Shown here: piece by piece, positions 55,347 through 63,841 of the stretch | How the letters are laid out: each line of letters begins with the position of its first letter | Numbering within the stretch: position 1 is the first letter of the stretch | Assembly: GCF_018403285.1 (NCBI RefSeq) | Contig: NZ_BOSJ01000021.1 | Location: 1-63,841 of the forward strand | Source: Paenibacillus sp. J45TS6 | GTDB taxonomy: Bacteria > Bacillota > Bacilli > Paenibacillales > Paenibacillaceae | DNA length: 63,841 nucleotides | Direction: 5' to 3' | The notes under the pieces: generated by a model | Databases searched by the model: none | Told to the model about the DNA's origin: nothing | Seen by the model: only the letters and a program-made list of their open reading frames with translations | Position numbers and translations under genes: made by a program

Positions 55347-56247
55347 GATGAAATACGTCATGATGAATGGGCAATTAATCGAGACAACGAAAGCCGCGAT
55401 TCCTGTGATGGATCACGGCTTCTTGTACGGGATGGGTTTATTTGAGACTTTTCGAACCTATGGGGGCAAACCTTCTCTGCTGTCTCGTCATCTTCAAAGG
55501 CTTTCTCAAGGCTGTGAGGATTTAGGGATTCCTGTTCGTGCGGAAGAACATAAACTAGAGATGCTTATTCGCAAGCTGCTGGAATCCAATGGGCTTAGTG
55601 ACGGCTATATTCGATACACGGTTTCGGCAGGCGAAGAAATTCTTGGTTTGCCTTCGGCAGACTACCGTGAGCCGAGTCACCTTATTTTTGCTAAAGAACT
55701 GCCGGTTCTAGATGAAGCTTGGTATATCAAAGGTAAGCCCCTTCAATTGCTGAAGACGATGAGGAATACACCTGAGGGCGAGATTCGATATAAATCTTTG
55801 CACTACATGAATAACATTCTTGCGAAGAGAGAGCTTATGCAGTATAAGCGGGCAGTACAGTCTCAAGCGGAAGGTTTAATGTTGACCAAAGAGGGGCATC
55901 TTGCTGAAGGGATTGTCAGTAATCTTTTTTTTATAACCAAAGGTGTTCTTTATACCCCTGAATTAAGCACGGGTATCTTGCCTGGCATTACAAGAGCGGT
56001 TGTTCTTGAAGCTGCGGGTGACCTAGGTATTCCTGTAGTAAAAGGATTATTCACAACTAAGCACCTATCTCAGGCGGATGAGATTTTTATGACCAGTTCC
56101 ATACAAGAACTAATCCCAATAACAGCGCTGCTTGGTTTTCCGGAAGGGGAAGTGATTCAGGTCCAGGATGGAAAAATGGGACCGAATACACGCAGACTGC
56201 TGGATTTATACCGAAAGAAAGCAGGTAGAGAAGATGTTGAAACCTAA
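55339..56247 (+). CDS. pabC: Aminodeoxychorismate lyase
   Basis: PabC splits aminodeoxychorismate into p-aminobenzoate and pyruvate. The 302-residue fold-type IV PLP enzyme has [18 protein letters not shown] near the N-terminus, the PLP lysine in [10 protein letters not shown] (Lys152), and [10 protein letters not shown]. Branched-chain or D-amino acid aminotransferases are relatives, but the operon context favours PabC. ATG 55339 overlaps pabA; ATG 55348 is a possible alternative. It overlaps folP by 14 bases. Confidence 0.92.
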   Translation: MYKMKYVMMNGQLIETTKAAIPVMDHGFLYGMGLFETFRTYGGKPSLLSRHLQRLSQGCEDLGIPVRAEEHKLEMLIRKLLESNGLSDGYIRYTVSAGEEILGLPSADYREPSHLIFAKELPVLDEAWYIKGKPLQLLKTMRNTPEGEIRYKSLHYMNNILAKRELMQYKRAVQSQAEGLMLTKEGHLAEGIVSNLFFITKGVLYTPELSTGILPGITRAVVLEAAGDLGIPVVKGLFTTKHLSQADEIFMTSSIQELIPITALLGFPEGEVIQVQDGKMGPNTRRLLDLYRKKAGREDVET

Positions 56248-57088
56248 ACTATATAAACGTACATATCAGCGCGGCGAAATGACGCTAAAGCTGGGTGAAA
56301 GAACACTGATTATGGGGATTGTTAACGTAACTCCGGATTCGTTCTCCGATGGGGGACAATACAATTCTGTAGATCGTGCAGTTACTCATGCTATAGAACT
56401 CTACGAACAAGGAGCGGATATCATTGATATTGGCGGTGAATCTACCCGCCCTGGACACACTGTAATTTCGAGTGATGAAGAAATTGCACGAGTAGTCCCT
56501 GTGATTGAATCTCTTCATAAAGTAGCACCGCATATCCCAATCTCTATTGATACTTATAAAGCAGATGTAGCGAGAGCGGCAATAGATGCAGGAGCTCATA
56601 TCATTAATGATATTTGGGGCCTCAAAGCTGATCAGGATATGGCACCGCTTGCGCGCGAGAAGAATTGTCCTGTTATCCTAATGCATAATCGTGAGAACAC
56701 AGATTACGATAATTTTATTGCCGACGCAGTCACTGATCTAAAAGAAAGCATAGAGATTGCTTTGCAAGCAGGCATTCATAAAGATCATATTATTCTTGAT
56801 CCAGGTATCGGATTTGCAAAAAGCTATGAGCAAAACTTACAGATGATGATATCATTAGGTGCACTGGTGGAGCTTGGCTACCCTGTTCTGCTCGCTACCT
56901 CTCGCAAACGGTTTATTCGGAACACACTGCAATTGCCAGTGAATGATCTAGTCGAGGGAACGGCAGCGACCGTGGCTTTTGGAATTGCCCAAGGAGCGCA
57001 AATGGTACGAGTTCATGATGTAGCTCAAATCAAGCGTACAGTAGACATGTGTGATGCGATGCTGTACCAAGGAAGAGAGGAATTATAA
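56234..57088 (+). CDS. folP: Dihydropteroate synthase
   Basis: FolP joins p-aminobenzoate to the pterin pyrophosphate, and is the target of sulfonamides. The 284-residue TIM-barrel protein has IMGIVNVTPDSFSDGG, DIIDIGGESTRPG, ISIDTYKADVA, HIINDIWG, LDPGIGFAKSYEQN and LATSRKRFI. ATG 56234 lies inside the end of pabC behind AGGTAGAGAAG. folB follows after 2 bases. Confidence 0.96.
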   Translation: MLKPKLYKRTYQRGEMTLKLGERTLIMGIVNVTPDSFSDGGQYNSVDRAVTHAIELYEQGADIIDIGGESTRPGHTVISSDEEIARVVPVIESLHKVAPHIPISIDTYKADVARAAIDAGAHIINDIWGLKADQDMAPLAREKNCPVILMHNRENTDYDNFIADAVTDLKESIEIALQAGIHKDHIILDPGIGFAKSYEQNLQMMISLGALVELGYPVLLATSRKRFIRNTLQLPVNDLVEGTAATVAFGIAQGAQMVRVHDVAQIKRTVDMCDAMLYQGREEL

Positions 57089-57090
57089 TA

Positions 57091-57459
57091 ATGGATAAAA
57101 TGAAACTTCACCGTATGGAGTACTATGGATATCACGGGGTCTTTGAGGAAGAACGTAAACTTGGACAGCGATTCTATATTGATCTAGAGCTCGATATGGA
57201 CTTACAAGAAGCGGGTATGCATGACGATCTCACCAAAACGATAAATTACGCTGAAATTCACGAACATGTGAAAAATATCGTTGAAAATAAGTCATTCCAA
57301 TTAATTGAAGCTTTAGGTGAATATATTGCATCTTCCCTACTTGAGACTTATACTAGTGTGGATGCGCTTGTAGTCAAGGTAACGAAACCGCATCCTCCTT
57401 TCGATATTCATTTTGAAGGAGTTACAGTAGAACTTCATCGTACTAGGAAAGTAGGATAA
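57091..57459 (+). CDS. folB: Dihydroneopterin aldolase
   Basis: FolB turns dihydroneopterin into hydroxymethyl-dihydropterin. The 122-residue protein has GYHGVFEEERKLGQRFYIDLEL with the substrate-binding Glu, TINYAEIHEHVKNIVE, and VKVTKPHPPFDIHFEGV with the catalytic Lys. It sits between folP and folK as in B. subtilis. Confidence 0.96.
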   Translation: MDKMKLHRMEYYGYHGVFEEERKLGQRFYIDLELDMDLQEAGMHDDLTKTINYAEIHEHVKNIVENKSFQLIEALGEYIASSLLETYTSVDALVVKVTKPHPPFDIHFEGVTVELHRTRKVG

Positions 57460-57465
57460 CGACTC

Positions 57466-58011
57466 ATGAATGCACAGTCAACCTCTGATACGTCAGAGGC
57501 TTATATTGCTTTAGGGGCTAATTTAGGCGATCGGGAGCAGACGCTTATGTCTGCAATAAGGATGCTGGACAAGCAAGATGATATTAAGGTTACTGCTTGT
57601 TCTGATTTATACGAAACAGATCCAGTAGGTTATACTGATCAGCCTGCATTTATTAATATGGCCATTTCCGTCAATACAACACTATCTCCTCAGGAACTGC
57701 TGGGTCGTATGCTTGAGATCGAGAATCAGCTAGGGCGTGTTCGTCATATCAGATGGGGTCCAAGAACCGTGGATCTCGACTTGCTATGGTATGAAGGAGT
57801 AGAGATGAATACAGAAAAGCTTATTCTTCCGCATCCAAGAATGCAGGAGAGAGCTTTCGTGTTAGTTCCATTATCCGATGTTGTCCGTGAAAAATCAGAC
57901 AACATTTCTTATTTTGTACAAACAGCTTTAGAGAGCCTGGATGAAAGGGATGGAATACGGCGGTGGAAAACATGCAACTGGCCAGACGAATCCGCGCTTT
58001 CCGGAAATTGA
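57466..58011 (+). CDS. folK: 6-hydroxymethyl-7,8-dihydropterin pyrophosphokinase
   Basis: FolK transfers pyrophosphate from ATP to hydroxymethyl-dihydropterin. The 181-residue protein has IALGANLGDREQTL, YETDPVGYTDQPAFINMA, the metal-binding WGPRTVDLDLLWY, and LPHPRMQERAFVLVPL. It overlaps the downstream XRE regulator by 49 bases, as in B. subtilis. Confidence 0.96.
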   Translation: MNAQSTSDTSEAYIALGANLGDREQTLMSAIRMLDKQDDIKVTACSDLYETDPVGYTDQPAFINMAISVNTTLSPQELLGRMLEIENQLGRVRHIRWGPRTVDLDLLWYEGVEMNTEKLILPHPRMQERAFVLVPLSDVVREKSDNISYFVQTALESLDERDGIRRWKTCNWPDESALSGN

Positions 58012-58160
58012 AAGGTGTAACTCAGCAGTCTCTAGCAGAGCAAACAGGCATATCTCTCGCTATGCTCGGTATGATTGAACGGGGAACTCGTGTCCCAACA
58101 GAGGAGCAGCTTGTTAGAATCGCAGATGTTCTTGCTATTTCCCTGTCGGAGTTTAAATAG
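57963..58160 (+). CDS. yazB: Small XRE-family regulator (YazB-like)
   Basis: This 65-residue protein is little more than a helix-turn-helix domain (LARRIRAFRKLKGVTQQSLA, TGISLAMLGMIERGTRVPT). B. subtilis yazB lies in the same place between folK and dusB. It may bind DNA near this operon; no target is known. GTG 57963 is used; ATG 57972 is an alternative. Confidence 0.88.
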   Translation: MENMQLARRIRAFRKLKGVTQQSLAEQTGISLAMLGMIERGTRVPTEEQLVRIADVLAISLSEFK

Positions 58161-58269
58161 GAGACGCAGTGGGTTGTTTTTTTGAAAAAGTAATTTGAAC
58201 GTTTAGATGTGATAGATATAAATGATTTAAAGATTAATAAAGATTTTAAAAGGAGTGATACGAAATCCT

Positions 58270-59313
58270 ATGCTTAAGATCGCTGATATTGAAATGAAGA
58301 ATCAGGTCGTTGTTGCTCCGATGGCAGGAGTAAGTAATCCGGCTTTTCGCCTCATTGCTAAAGAATTTGGCGCTGGGTTAGTCTGCGCTGAAATGGTCAG
58401 CGATAAAGGAATTCTAAATGGTAATAAACGGACGCGAGAAATGCTATTTGTAGATGAACGGGAAAAGCCGCTTAGTCTGCAAATCGTTGGCGGTAACAGA
58501 GAAACTTTGGTTGCTGCTGCGAAGGTTGTTGACCAAGAAACGAATGCAGATATTATTGATATTAACATGGGCTGTCCTGCCCCCAAAATTAACAAAAGCG
58601 ATGCGGGAGCACGTTGGCTTTTAGATCCAAATAAAATATATGAGATGGTATCTGCTGTAGTGGATGCTGTGTCCAAACCAGTTACTGTAAAAATGCGTAT
58701 CGGCTGGGATCATGATCATATCTATGCTGTCGAAAACGCACGTGCAGTGGAAAGTGCTGGGGGTAAAGCAATAGCTCTTCACGGTAGAACAAGAGAGCAA
58801 TTGTATACTGGCCGGGCAGACTGGGATATTATAAAGGAAGTTAAGGATTCGGTTTCCATTCCGATTATTGGGAACGGCGATATTTCTTCACCAGAAGAAG
58901 CAAAACGAAGACTCGAAGAATCTGGAGTAGACGGAGTTATGATCGGCCGCGCTGCTCTTGGTAATCCATGGATGCTATATAGAACCATTGAATACCTTGA
59001 GAAGGGTGTGTTACCACCAGACCCGTCACCGGAAGAAAAAATGCGTATTGCCATACTGCACATGGATCGATTAATTGACCTGAAAGGGGAAAATGTAGCA
59101 GTACGTGAAATGCGTAAGCATCTATCTTGGTATCTGAAAGGACTCAAAGGTTCTGCGCGAATTAAAGATGCCATTATGGAAGGAACCAAGCGTGACGAGA
59201 TGGTTGATATACTGACGAATTATTTGGAAAACTTGCCTCGAAACGAGTCGAATATAGAAACAGACAGCCAAGAAATTGATCAAGAGTCAATAAATACGGA
59301 CTGTGCTTGCTAA
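58270..59313 (+). CDS. dusB: tRNA dihydrouridine synthase
   Basis: DusB-type enzymes reduce uridines in the tRNA D-loop using FMN. The 347-residue protein has VVAPMAGVSNPAFRLIAKEF, INMGCPAPKI with the catalytic Cys, VTVKMRIGWD, ALHGRTREQLYTGRADW and IPIIGNGDISSPEEA. ATG 58270 follows AAGGAGTGA by about 12 bases. The C-terminal ~20 residues are acidic and end in Cys-Ala-Cys. It closes the folate operon region. Confidence 0.93.
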   Translation: MLKIADIEMKNQVVVAPMAGVSNPAFRLIAKEFGAGLVCAEMVSDKGILNGNKRTREMLFVDEREKPLSLQIVGGNRETLVAAAKVVDQETNADIIDINMGCPAPKINKSDAGARWLLDPNKIYEMVSAVVDAVSKPVTVKMRIGWDHDHIYAVENARAVESAGGKAIALHGRTREQLYTGRADWDIIKEVKDSVSIPIIGNGDISSPEEAKRRLEESGVDGVMIGRAALGNPWMLYRTIEYLEKGVLPPDPSPEEKMRIAILHMDRLIDLKGENVAVREMRKHLSWYLKGLKGSARIKDAIMEGTKRDEMVDILTNYLENLPRNESNIETDSQEIDQESINTDCAC

Positions 59314-59330
59314 GGCTATAGGAGAGAACA

Positions 59331-59359
59331 TTGACTTTTCAATATCGTTAACCTATAAT
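59331..59359 (+). promoter_or_regulatory. greA promoter
   Basis: TTGACT (59331-59336) and TATAAT (59354-59359) are separated by 17 bases. The leader to greA is about 140 nt. Confidence 0.85.
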
Positions 59360-59407
59360 TTTTTGGTATAAATTCGGCAAGATGGTTTTATGTTCAAGGA
59401 CACCTGA

Positions 59408-59432
59408 GAGAACGAATTGTTCTGTTTTTTTA
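59408..59432 (+). terminator. Weak hairpin with T-run in the greA leader
   Basis: AGAAC-GAATT-GTTCT is a 5-bp stem, followed one base later by seven T residues. It lies between the greA promoter and the gene, so it may act as an attenuator or an early pause site. Confidence 0.4.
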
Positions 59433-59507
59433 AGATTAGCATATCGTTTTTTAAATGAATTTTTGAATTAGTTCCATATTATTCCCATGACAGGAGAATC
59501 GGTTAAC

Positions 59508-59984
59508 ATGAGCGATAAAGAAGTCATTCTTACCCAAGAGGGGCTCAAGAAGCTTGAGGACGAACTCGAGAACTTGAAGTCTGTAAAACGCCGTGAAGTT
59601 GCAGAACGGATTAAGGTAGCCATTGGTTATGGTGATATTAGTGAGAACTCGGAGTATGAAGATGCGAAGAATGAGCAAGCTTTTATTGAAGGGCGTGTAC
59701 TTACTCTCGAGAAAATGCTTCGCAATGCGCGTATCATCAACAGCGACGAGGTCGGCACAGACATCGTAGGAATTGGTGCAACCGTTACAGTTGAAGATAT
59801 GGAGTTCGGCGATGTGGTTGAATACACGATCGTTGGATCTGCAGAATCCAATCCGCTTCAAAATAAAATTTCAAATGAAAGCCCTGTTGGTAAAGCTATT
59901 ATTGGCAAAGCCAAAGGAACTGTTGTTGATGTAAGTGTTCCTGCAGGTGTTATCCAGTACAAAATTGTAGATATCAAGAAGTAA
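59508..59984 (+). CDS. greA: Transcription elongation factor GreA
   Basis: GreA enters the secondary channel of RNA polymerase and stimulates cleavage of backtracked RNA. The 158-residue protein has the N-terminal coiled coil (residues ~8-75) with the acidic tip [13 protein letters not shown], and the C-terminal FKBP-like domain ([14 protein letters not shown]). ATG 59508 follows AGGAG by 11 bases. It has its own promoter and terminator. Confidence 0.96.
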   Translation: MSDKEVILTQEGLKKLEDELENLKSVKRREVAERIKVAIGYGDISENSEYEDAKNEQAFIEGRVLTLEKMLRNARIINSDEVGTDIVGIGATVTVEDMEFGDVVEYTIVGSAESNPLQNKISNESPVGKAIIGKAKGTVVDVSVPAGVIQYKIVDIKK

Positions 59985-60011
59985 TCATACAAAAGGATCG
60001 GGATATGAAGA

Positions 60012-60037
60012 GAGCTTCCCTAGGGGAAGCTTTTTTT
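60012..60037 (+). terminator. greA terminator
   Basis: AGCTTCCC and GGGAAGCT form an 8-bp stem with a 3-base loop, followed by seven T residues. Confidence 0.93.
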
Positions 60038-60177
60038 CAATCAGCTTGTTTCTTGAAGGCGTCGTACCTTAGTTTCTTACGATCGTCTTTTATCGGTATA
60101 ACATGCCTTGTATCTTTTAAGATTGCTGTATTGTATAGATATCTGCATTAGAAGATACATAATAATTAAGGAGTTGA

Positions 60178-61698
<1,521 letters not shown>

Positions 61699-61748
61699 GA
61701 AGGACAAGCATTTTGCATAAACAAGTTTACAATAGAATCTAGACATAC

Positions 61749-61792
61749 AGAGGAACAGCTGAGCAGATGATGCTTGAGGTTGTTCCTCTTTT
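61749..61792 (+). terminator. lysS terminator
   Basis: AGAGGAACA and TGTTCCTCT form a perfect 9-bp outer stem, followed by TTTT. Confidence 0.85.
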
Positions 61793-61836
61793 AAAATGTA
61801 CGGATTGGCAAGGGCTATGAAGAAAGGCGAGATGTA

Positions 61837-63177
61837 ATGAAGAGACGTGTGGGTTTCACCAAAAAACTGGCTACTCCGCCATTTATATTAGTCGCAGGTA
61901 TCTTGCTGATCATCGGGATAGGTACCGTATTATTAATGCTGCCTGTTTCCAACCAGAACGGACACCCTCTTCGTTTTATGGATGCACTTTTTACGGCAAC
62001 TTCTGCGGCTTGTGTTACAGGCTTAATCGTAGTAGATGTAGAAACTACATTTACCCTTTTTGGTGAGACCGTTATTATGATCCTGATGCAGCTGGGCGGT
62101 CTTGGCTTCATGACAATTGCAACTTTGATTGCATTATTATTTGGAAGAAAGTTATCCCTAAAGGATCGACTTATCTTAAAAGAAGCGATTAATTCGGACA
62201 CCATGGAAGGAGTCGTTCGAATCATTCGGAAGGTTCTGATCTTTTCTTTTACCATTGAAGGGATCGCAGCAATTATTTTTACAGCTAGATGGTCAGTGGA
62301 TATGCCTTTCCTCAAGGCGCTGTATTATGGTATTTTCCATTCCGTGTCTTTGTTTAACAATGGTGGCTTTGATCTGTTCGGCAATAGCTTCCAATATTAC
62401 ACGGGTGATTGGTTGTTCAATACGATCGCGAGCATACTGGTTATATCGGGGGGCCTGGGGTTTGTTGTGCTCAACGATTTATTCGAATTTCCTAAAAAGC
62501 GAAGACTATCTCTTCATTCAAAAATGGTGCTGTCCGTATCCGGCGTATTAATTGCCATTGGTGCAATCGTACTGTTTGTTTTTGAATTTACAAATACGAA
62601 AACGTTAGGCTCGCTTGATTTGTCTCATAAGCTCTATGCGTCCTTCTTCCAGTCTGTATCTACCCGTTCATCGGGGACAAGTACAATAGATATAACAGAA
62701 CTGCGTTCTGCGACACAATTCTTTTTCATCTTGCTTATGTTTATCGGGGCTTCTCCTGGTTCAACAGGAGGAGGTATTAAAACAACCACGTTTCTCATCA
62801 TGATAGGTGCTCTGTACGCAATGGTCAGAGGACGAAAAGATATTGTATTTTTCCGGCATCGTGTACCCCAAGGGCTTCTCATGCGGGCTATGACCATTAT
62901 CATTATCACATTGGGTATATTTATGGTCATTAATATGCTGCTGCTTACAACAGAGGACGCTCCTTTTCTAACAATACTGTTTGAGACAGCATCTGCTGTA
63001 GGGACGGTAGGGCTTTCTGTGGGATTAACACCGGAACTGACTGAATGGGGTAAACTCATTATTACGGTCACGATGTTTATCGGTCGTATTGGTCCGCTTA
63101 CCATTGCTTATGCGATCAGACCAAAACAAACGAAGAATCTATATCGCCATCCGGAGGGACGAATCATCATCGGATAA
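61837..63177 (+). CDS. KtrB-type potassium uptake transporter
   Basis: This 446-residue membrane protein belongs to the TrkH/KtrB family, which moves K+ (often with Na+). It has four M1-P-M2 repeats; the selectivity-filter Gly residues lie in SAACVTGLIV, FNNGGFDLFG, TRSSGTSTID and SAVGTVGLS. The partner regulatory subunit (KtrA/KtrC) with an RCK domain is not encoded next to it, so it resembles B. subtilis KtrD in standing alone. AAAGGCGAGATG precedes the ATG. The regulatory subunits of this family often bind c-di-AMP. Confidence 0.92.
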   Translation: MKRRVGFTKKLATPPFILVAGILLIIGIGTVLLMLPVSNQNGHPLRFMDALFTATSAACVTGLIVVDVETTFTLFGETVIMILMQLGGLGFMTIATLIALLFGRKLSLKDRLILKEAINSDTMEGVVRIIRKVLIFSFTIEGIAAIIFTARWSVDMPFLKALYYGIFHSVSLFNNGGFDLFGNSFQYYTGDWLFNTIASILVISGGLGFVVLNDLFEFPKKRRLSLHSKMVLSVSGVLIAIGAIVLFVFEFTNTKTLGSLDLSHKLYASFFQSVSTRSSGTSTIDITELRSATQFFFILLMFIGASPGSTGGGIKTTTFLIMIGALYAMVRGRKDIVFFRHRVPQGLLMRAMTIIIITLGIFMVINMLLLTTEDAPFLTILFETASAVGTVGLSVGLTPELTEWGKLIITVTMFIGRIGPLTIAYAIRPKQTKNLYRHPEGRIIIG

Positions 63178-63206
63178 TGGCAGTATATAAAGAGAGTAAA
63201 TGAAGA

Positions 63207-63243
63207 AGAGGGGCTCTGGTTTAATTAGCAGGGCCTCTTTTAT
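63207..63243 (+). terminator. Terminator after the potassium transporter
   Basis: AGAGGGGCTCTG pairs imperfectly with CAGGGCCTCT, followed by TTTTATT. Confidence 0.78.
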
Positions 63244-63282
63244 TATTATTAATTGCGCTCTTAAACTTTTTTCAAAAAATAC

Positions 63283-63311
63283 TTGCATAATTTTTATCAG
63301 CATGGTATATT
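63283..63311 (+). promoter_or_regulatory. rrn promoter P1
   Basis: TTGCAT (63283-63288) and TATATT (63306-63311) are separated by 17 bases. Confidence 0.7.
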
Positions 63312-63396
63312 CTAATTCCGGCCAAGAAGTTAGCCAGTAAGCAACACACTGAATAACCAAGCAACTTAAGGAAGTTAAAAACTTCTGAAAAAAAGC

Positions 63397-63425
63397 TTGA
63401 CACTCTGAACCGGACATGATATGAT
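63397..63425 (+). promoter_or_regulatory. rrn promoter P2
   Basis: TTGACA (63397-63402) and TATGAT (63420-63425) are separated by 17 bases. Tandem promoters are typical of Bacillota rrn operons. Confidence 0.85.
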
Positions 63426-63462
63426 ATAAAAGTTGCTGACGACGAGAGTTGTTAGCGAGATT

Positions 63463-63474
63463 GATCTTTGAAAA
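63463..63474 (+). promoter_or_regulatory. rrn leader boxA-like antitermination site
   Basis: GATCTTTGAAAA resembles boxA, to which NusB/NusE bind for antitermination. A second boxA-like GCTCTTTTCAAT occurs at 63601-63612, just before the 16S gene. Confidence 0.6.
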
Positions 63475-63615
63475 CTGAACAACGAGGAGTTTTACGTAAG
63501 TGAAACTCGTGAGTGAATTAATACAAATTCAATTTGTTGGTCATAACAAATTGAATAGAGAACGATAAGTTCTCGTCAGCATTTTCTAAATGAGCTTATC
63601 GCTCTTTTCAATAAC

Positions 63616-63841
63616 TTTATTGGAGAGTTTGATCCTGGCTCAGGACGAACGCTGGCGGCGTGCCTAATACATGCAAGTCGAGCGGACTTGATGGAGAGCT
63701 TGCTCTCCTGAGAGTTAGCGGCGGACGGGTGAGTAACACGTAGGCAACCTGCCCATAAGACTGGGATAACTACCGGAAACGGTAGCTAATACCGGATAGG
63801 TTCTTCCCTCGCATGAGAGAAGAAAGAAAGACGGAGCAATC
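63616..63841 (+). rRNA. rrs: 16S ribosomal RNA, 5' part
   Basis: The first ~226 bases of a 16S rRNA gene are present, starting TTTATTGGAGAGTTTGATCC and followed by the universal GGCTCAGGACGAACGCTGG. The rest lies beyond the window. The V1/V2 part (GTAACACGTAGGCAACCTGC, GACTGGGATAACTACCGG) is typical of Paenibacillus. Confidence 0.98.

Overview
This window is a chromosomal core region of a spore-forming Gram-positive bacterium, most probably Paenibacillus. Three things point there. The partial 16S rRNA at the right end has a Paenibacillus-like V1/V2 region. The genes follow, with a few substitutions, the yaaO to lysS order of Bacillus subtilis. Many sporulation genes are present (gin, yabG, sspF, spoVG, fin, spoVT, yabP, yabQ, spoIIE). 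I see no prophage, insertion sequence, CRISPR array or tRNA gene. Almost every gene reads rightward. The exceptions are a membrane protein near 1 kb, abrB near 10 kb and a 66-residue orphan near 23 kb.

Layout: a 5S rRNA (end of one rrn operon) opens the window and the promoters, leader and first ~226 bases of the next 16S rRNA close it, so about 63 kb lie between two co-directional rrn operons. From 0.3 to 9.6 kb: a lipoprotein, Gin, an Orn/Lys/Arg decarboxylase, tmk, darA, yaaR, holB, ricT, yabA, yabB, rsmI. From 9.7 to 24.3 kb: abrB with its Spo0A-box region, an HD phosphohydrolase where B. subtilis has metS, tatD, a c-di-AMP (ydaO) riboswitch ahead of an RpfB/YabE-like 3D protein, rnmV, rsmA, yabG, veg, sspF, ispE, purR, spoVG, glmU, prs, pth, fin. 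From 24.5 to 45.2 kb: mfd, a PrsA-like foldase, spoVT, yabM, yabN, hup, rqcP, yabP, yabQ, divIC, yabR, spoIIE, yabS, yabT, tilS, hpt, ftsH. From 45.4 to 63.2 kb: nadABC, coaX, hslO, a second foldase, cysK, pabB-pabA-pabC-folP-folB-folK, a small XRE regulator, dusB, greA, lysS and a KtrB-type potassium transporter.

The genes fall into linked themes. DNA and RNA maintenance covers holB, yabA, mfd, tatD, rsmI, rsmA, rnmV, tilS and dusB. Entry into and progress of sporulation covers abrB, spoVG, spoIIE, gin, fin, spoVT, sspF, yabG and yabP/Q. Cofactor and nucleotide supply covers tmk, prs, hpt, nadABC, coaX and the folate cluster. Cyclic-di-AMP responses may link DarA, the ydaO riboswitch and possibly KtrB.

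I did not find a clearly new system. The points most worth a second look are regulatory: a palindrome inside the hup promoter that resembles the abrB control region, structured leaders before cysK, greA, rnmV and hup, a ribosome-site-sequestering hairpin before fin, an AbrB carrying a CxxC/CxxC tail, a lipoprotein that seems to start at ATT, and an antisense-oriented orphan where B. subtilis has ctc. Functions are inferred from recognised family motifs and gene order, without database searches.
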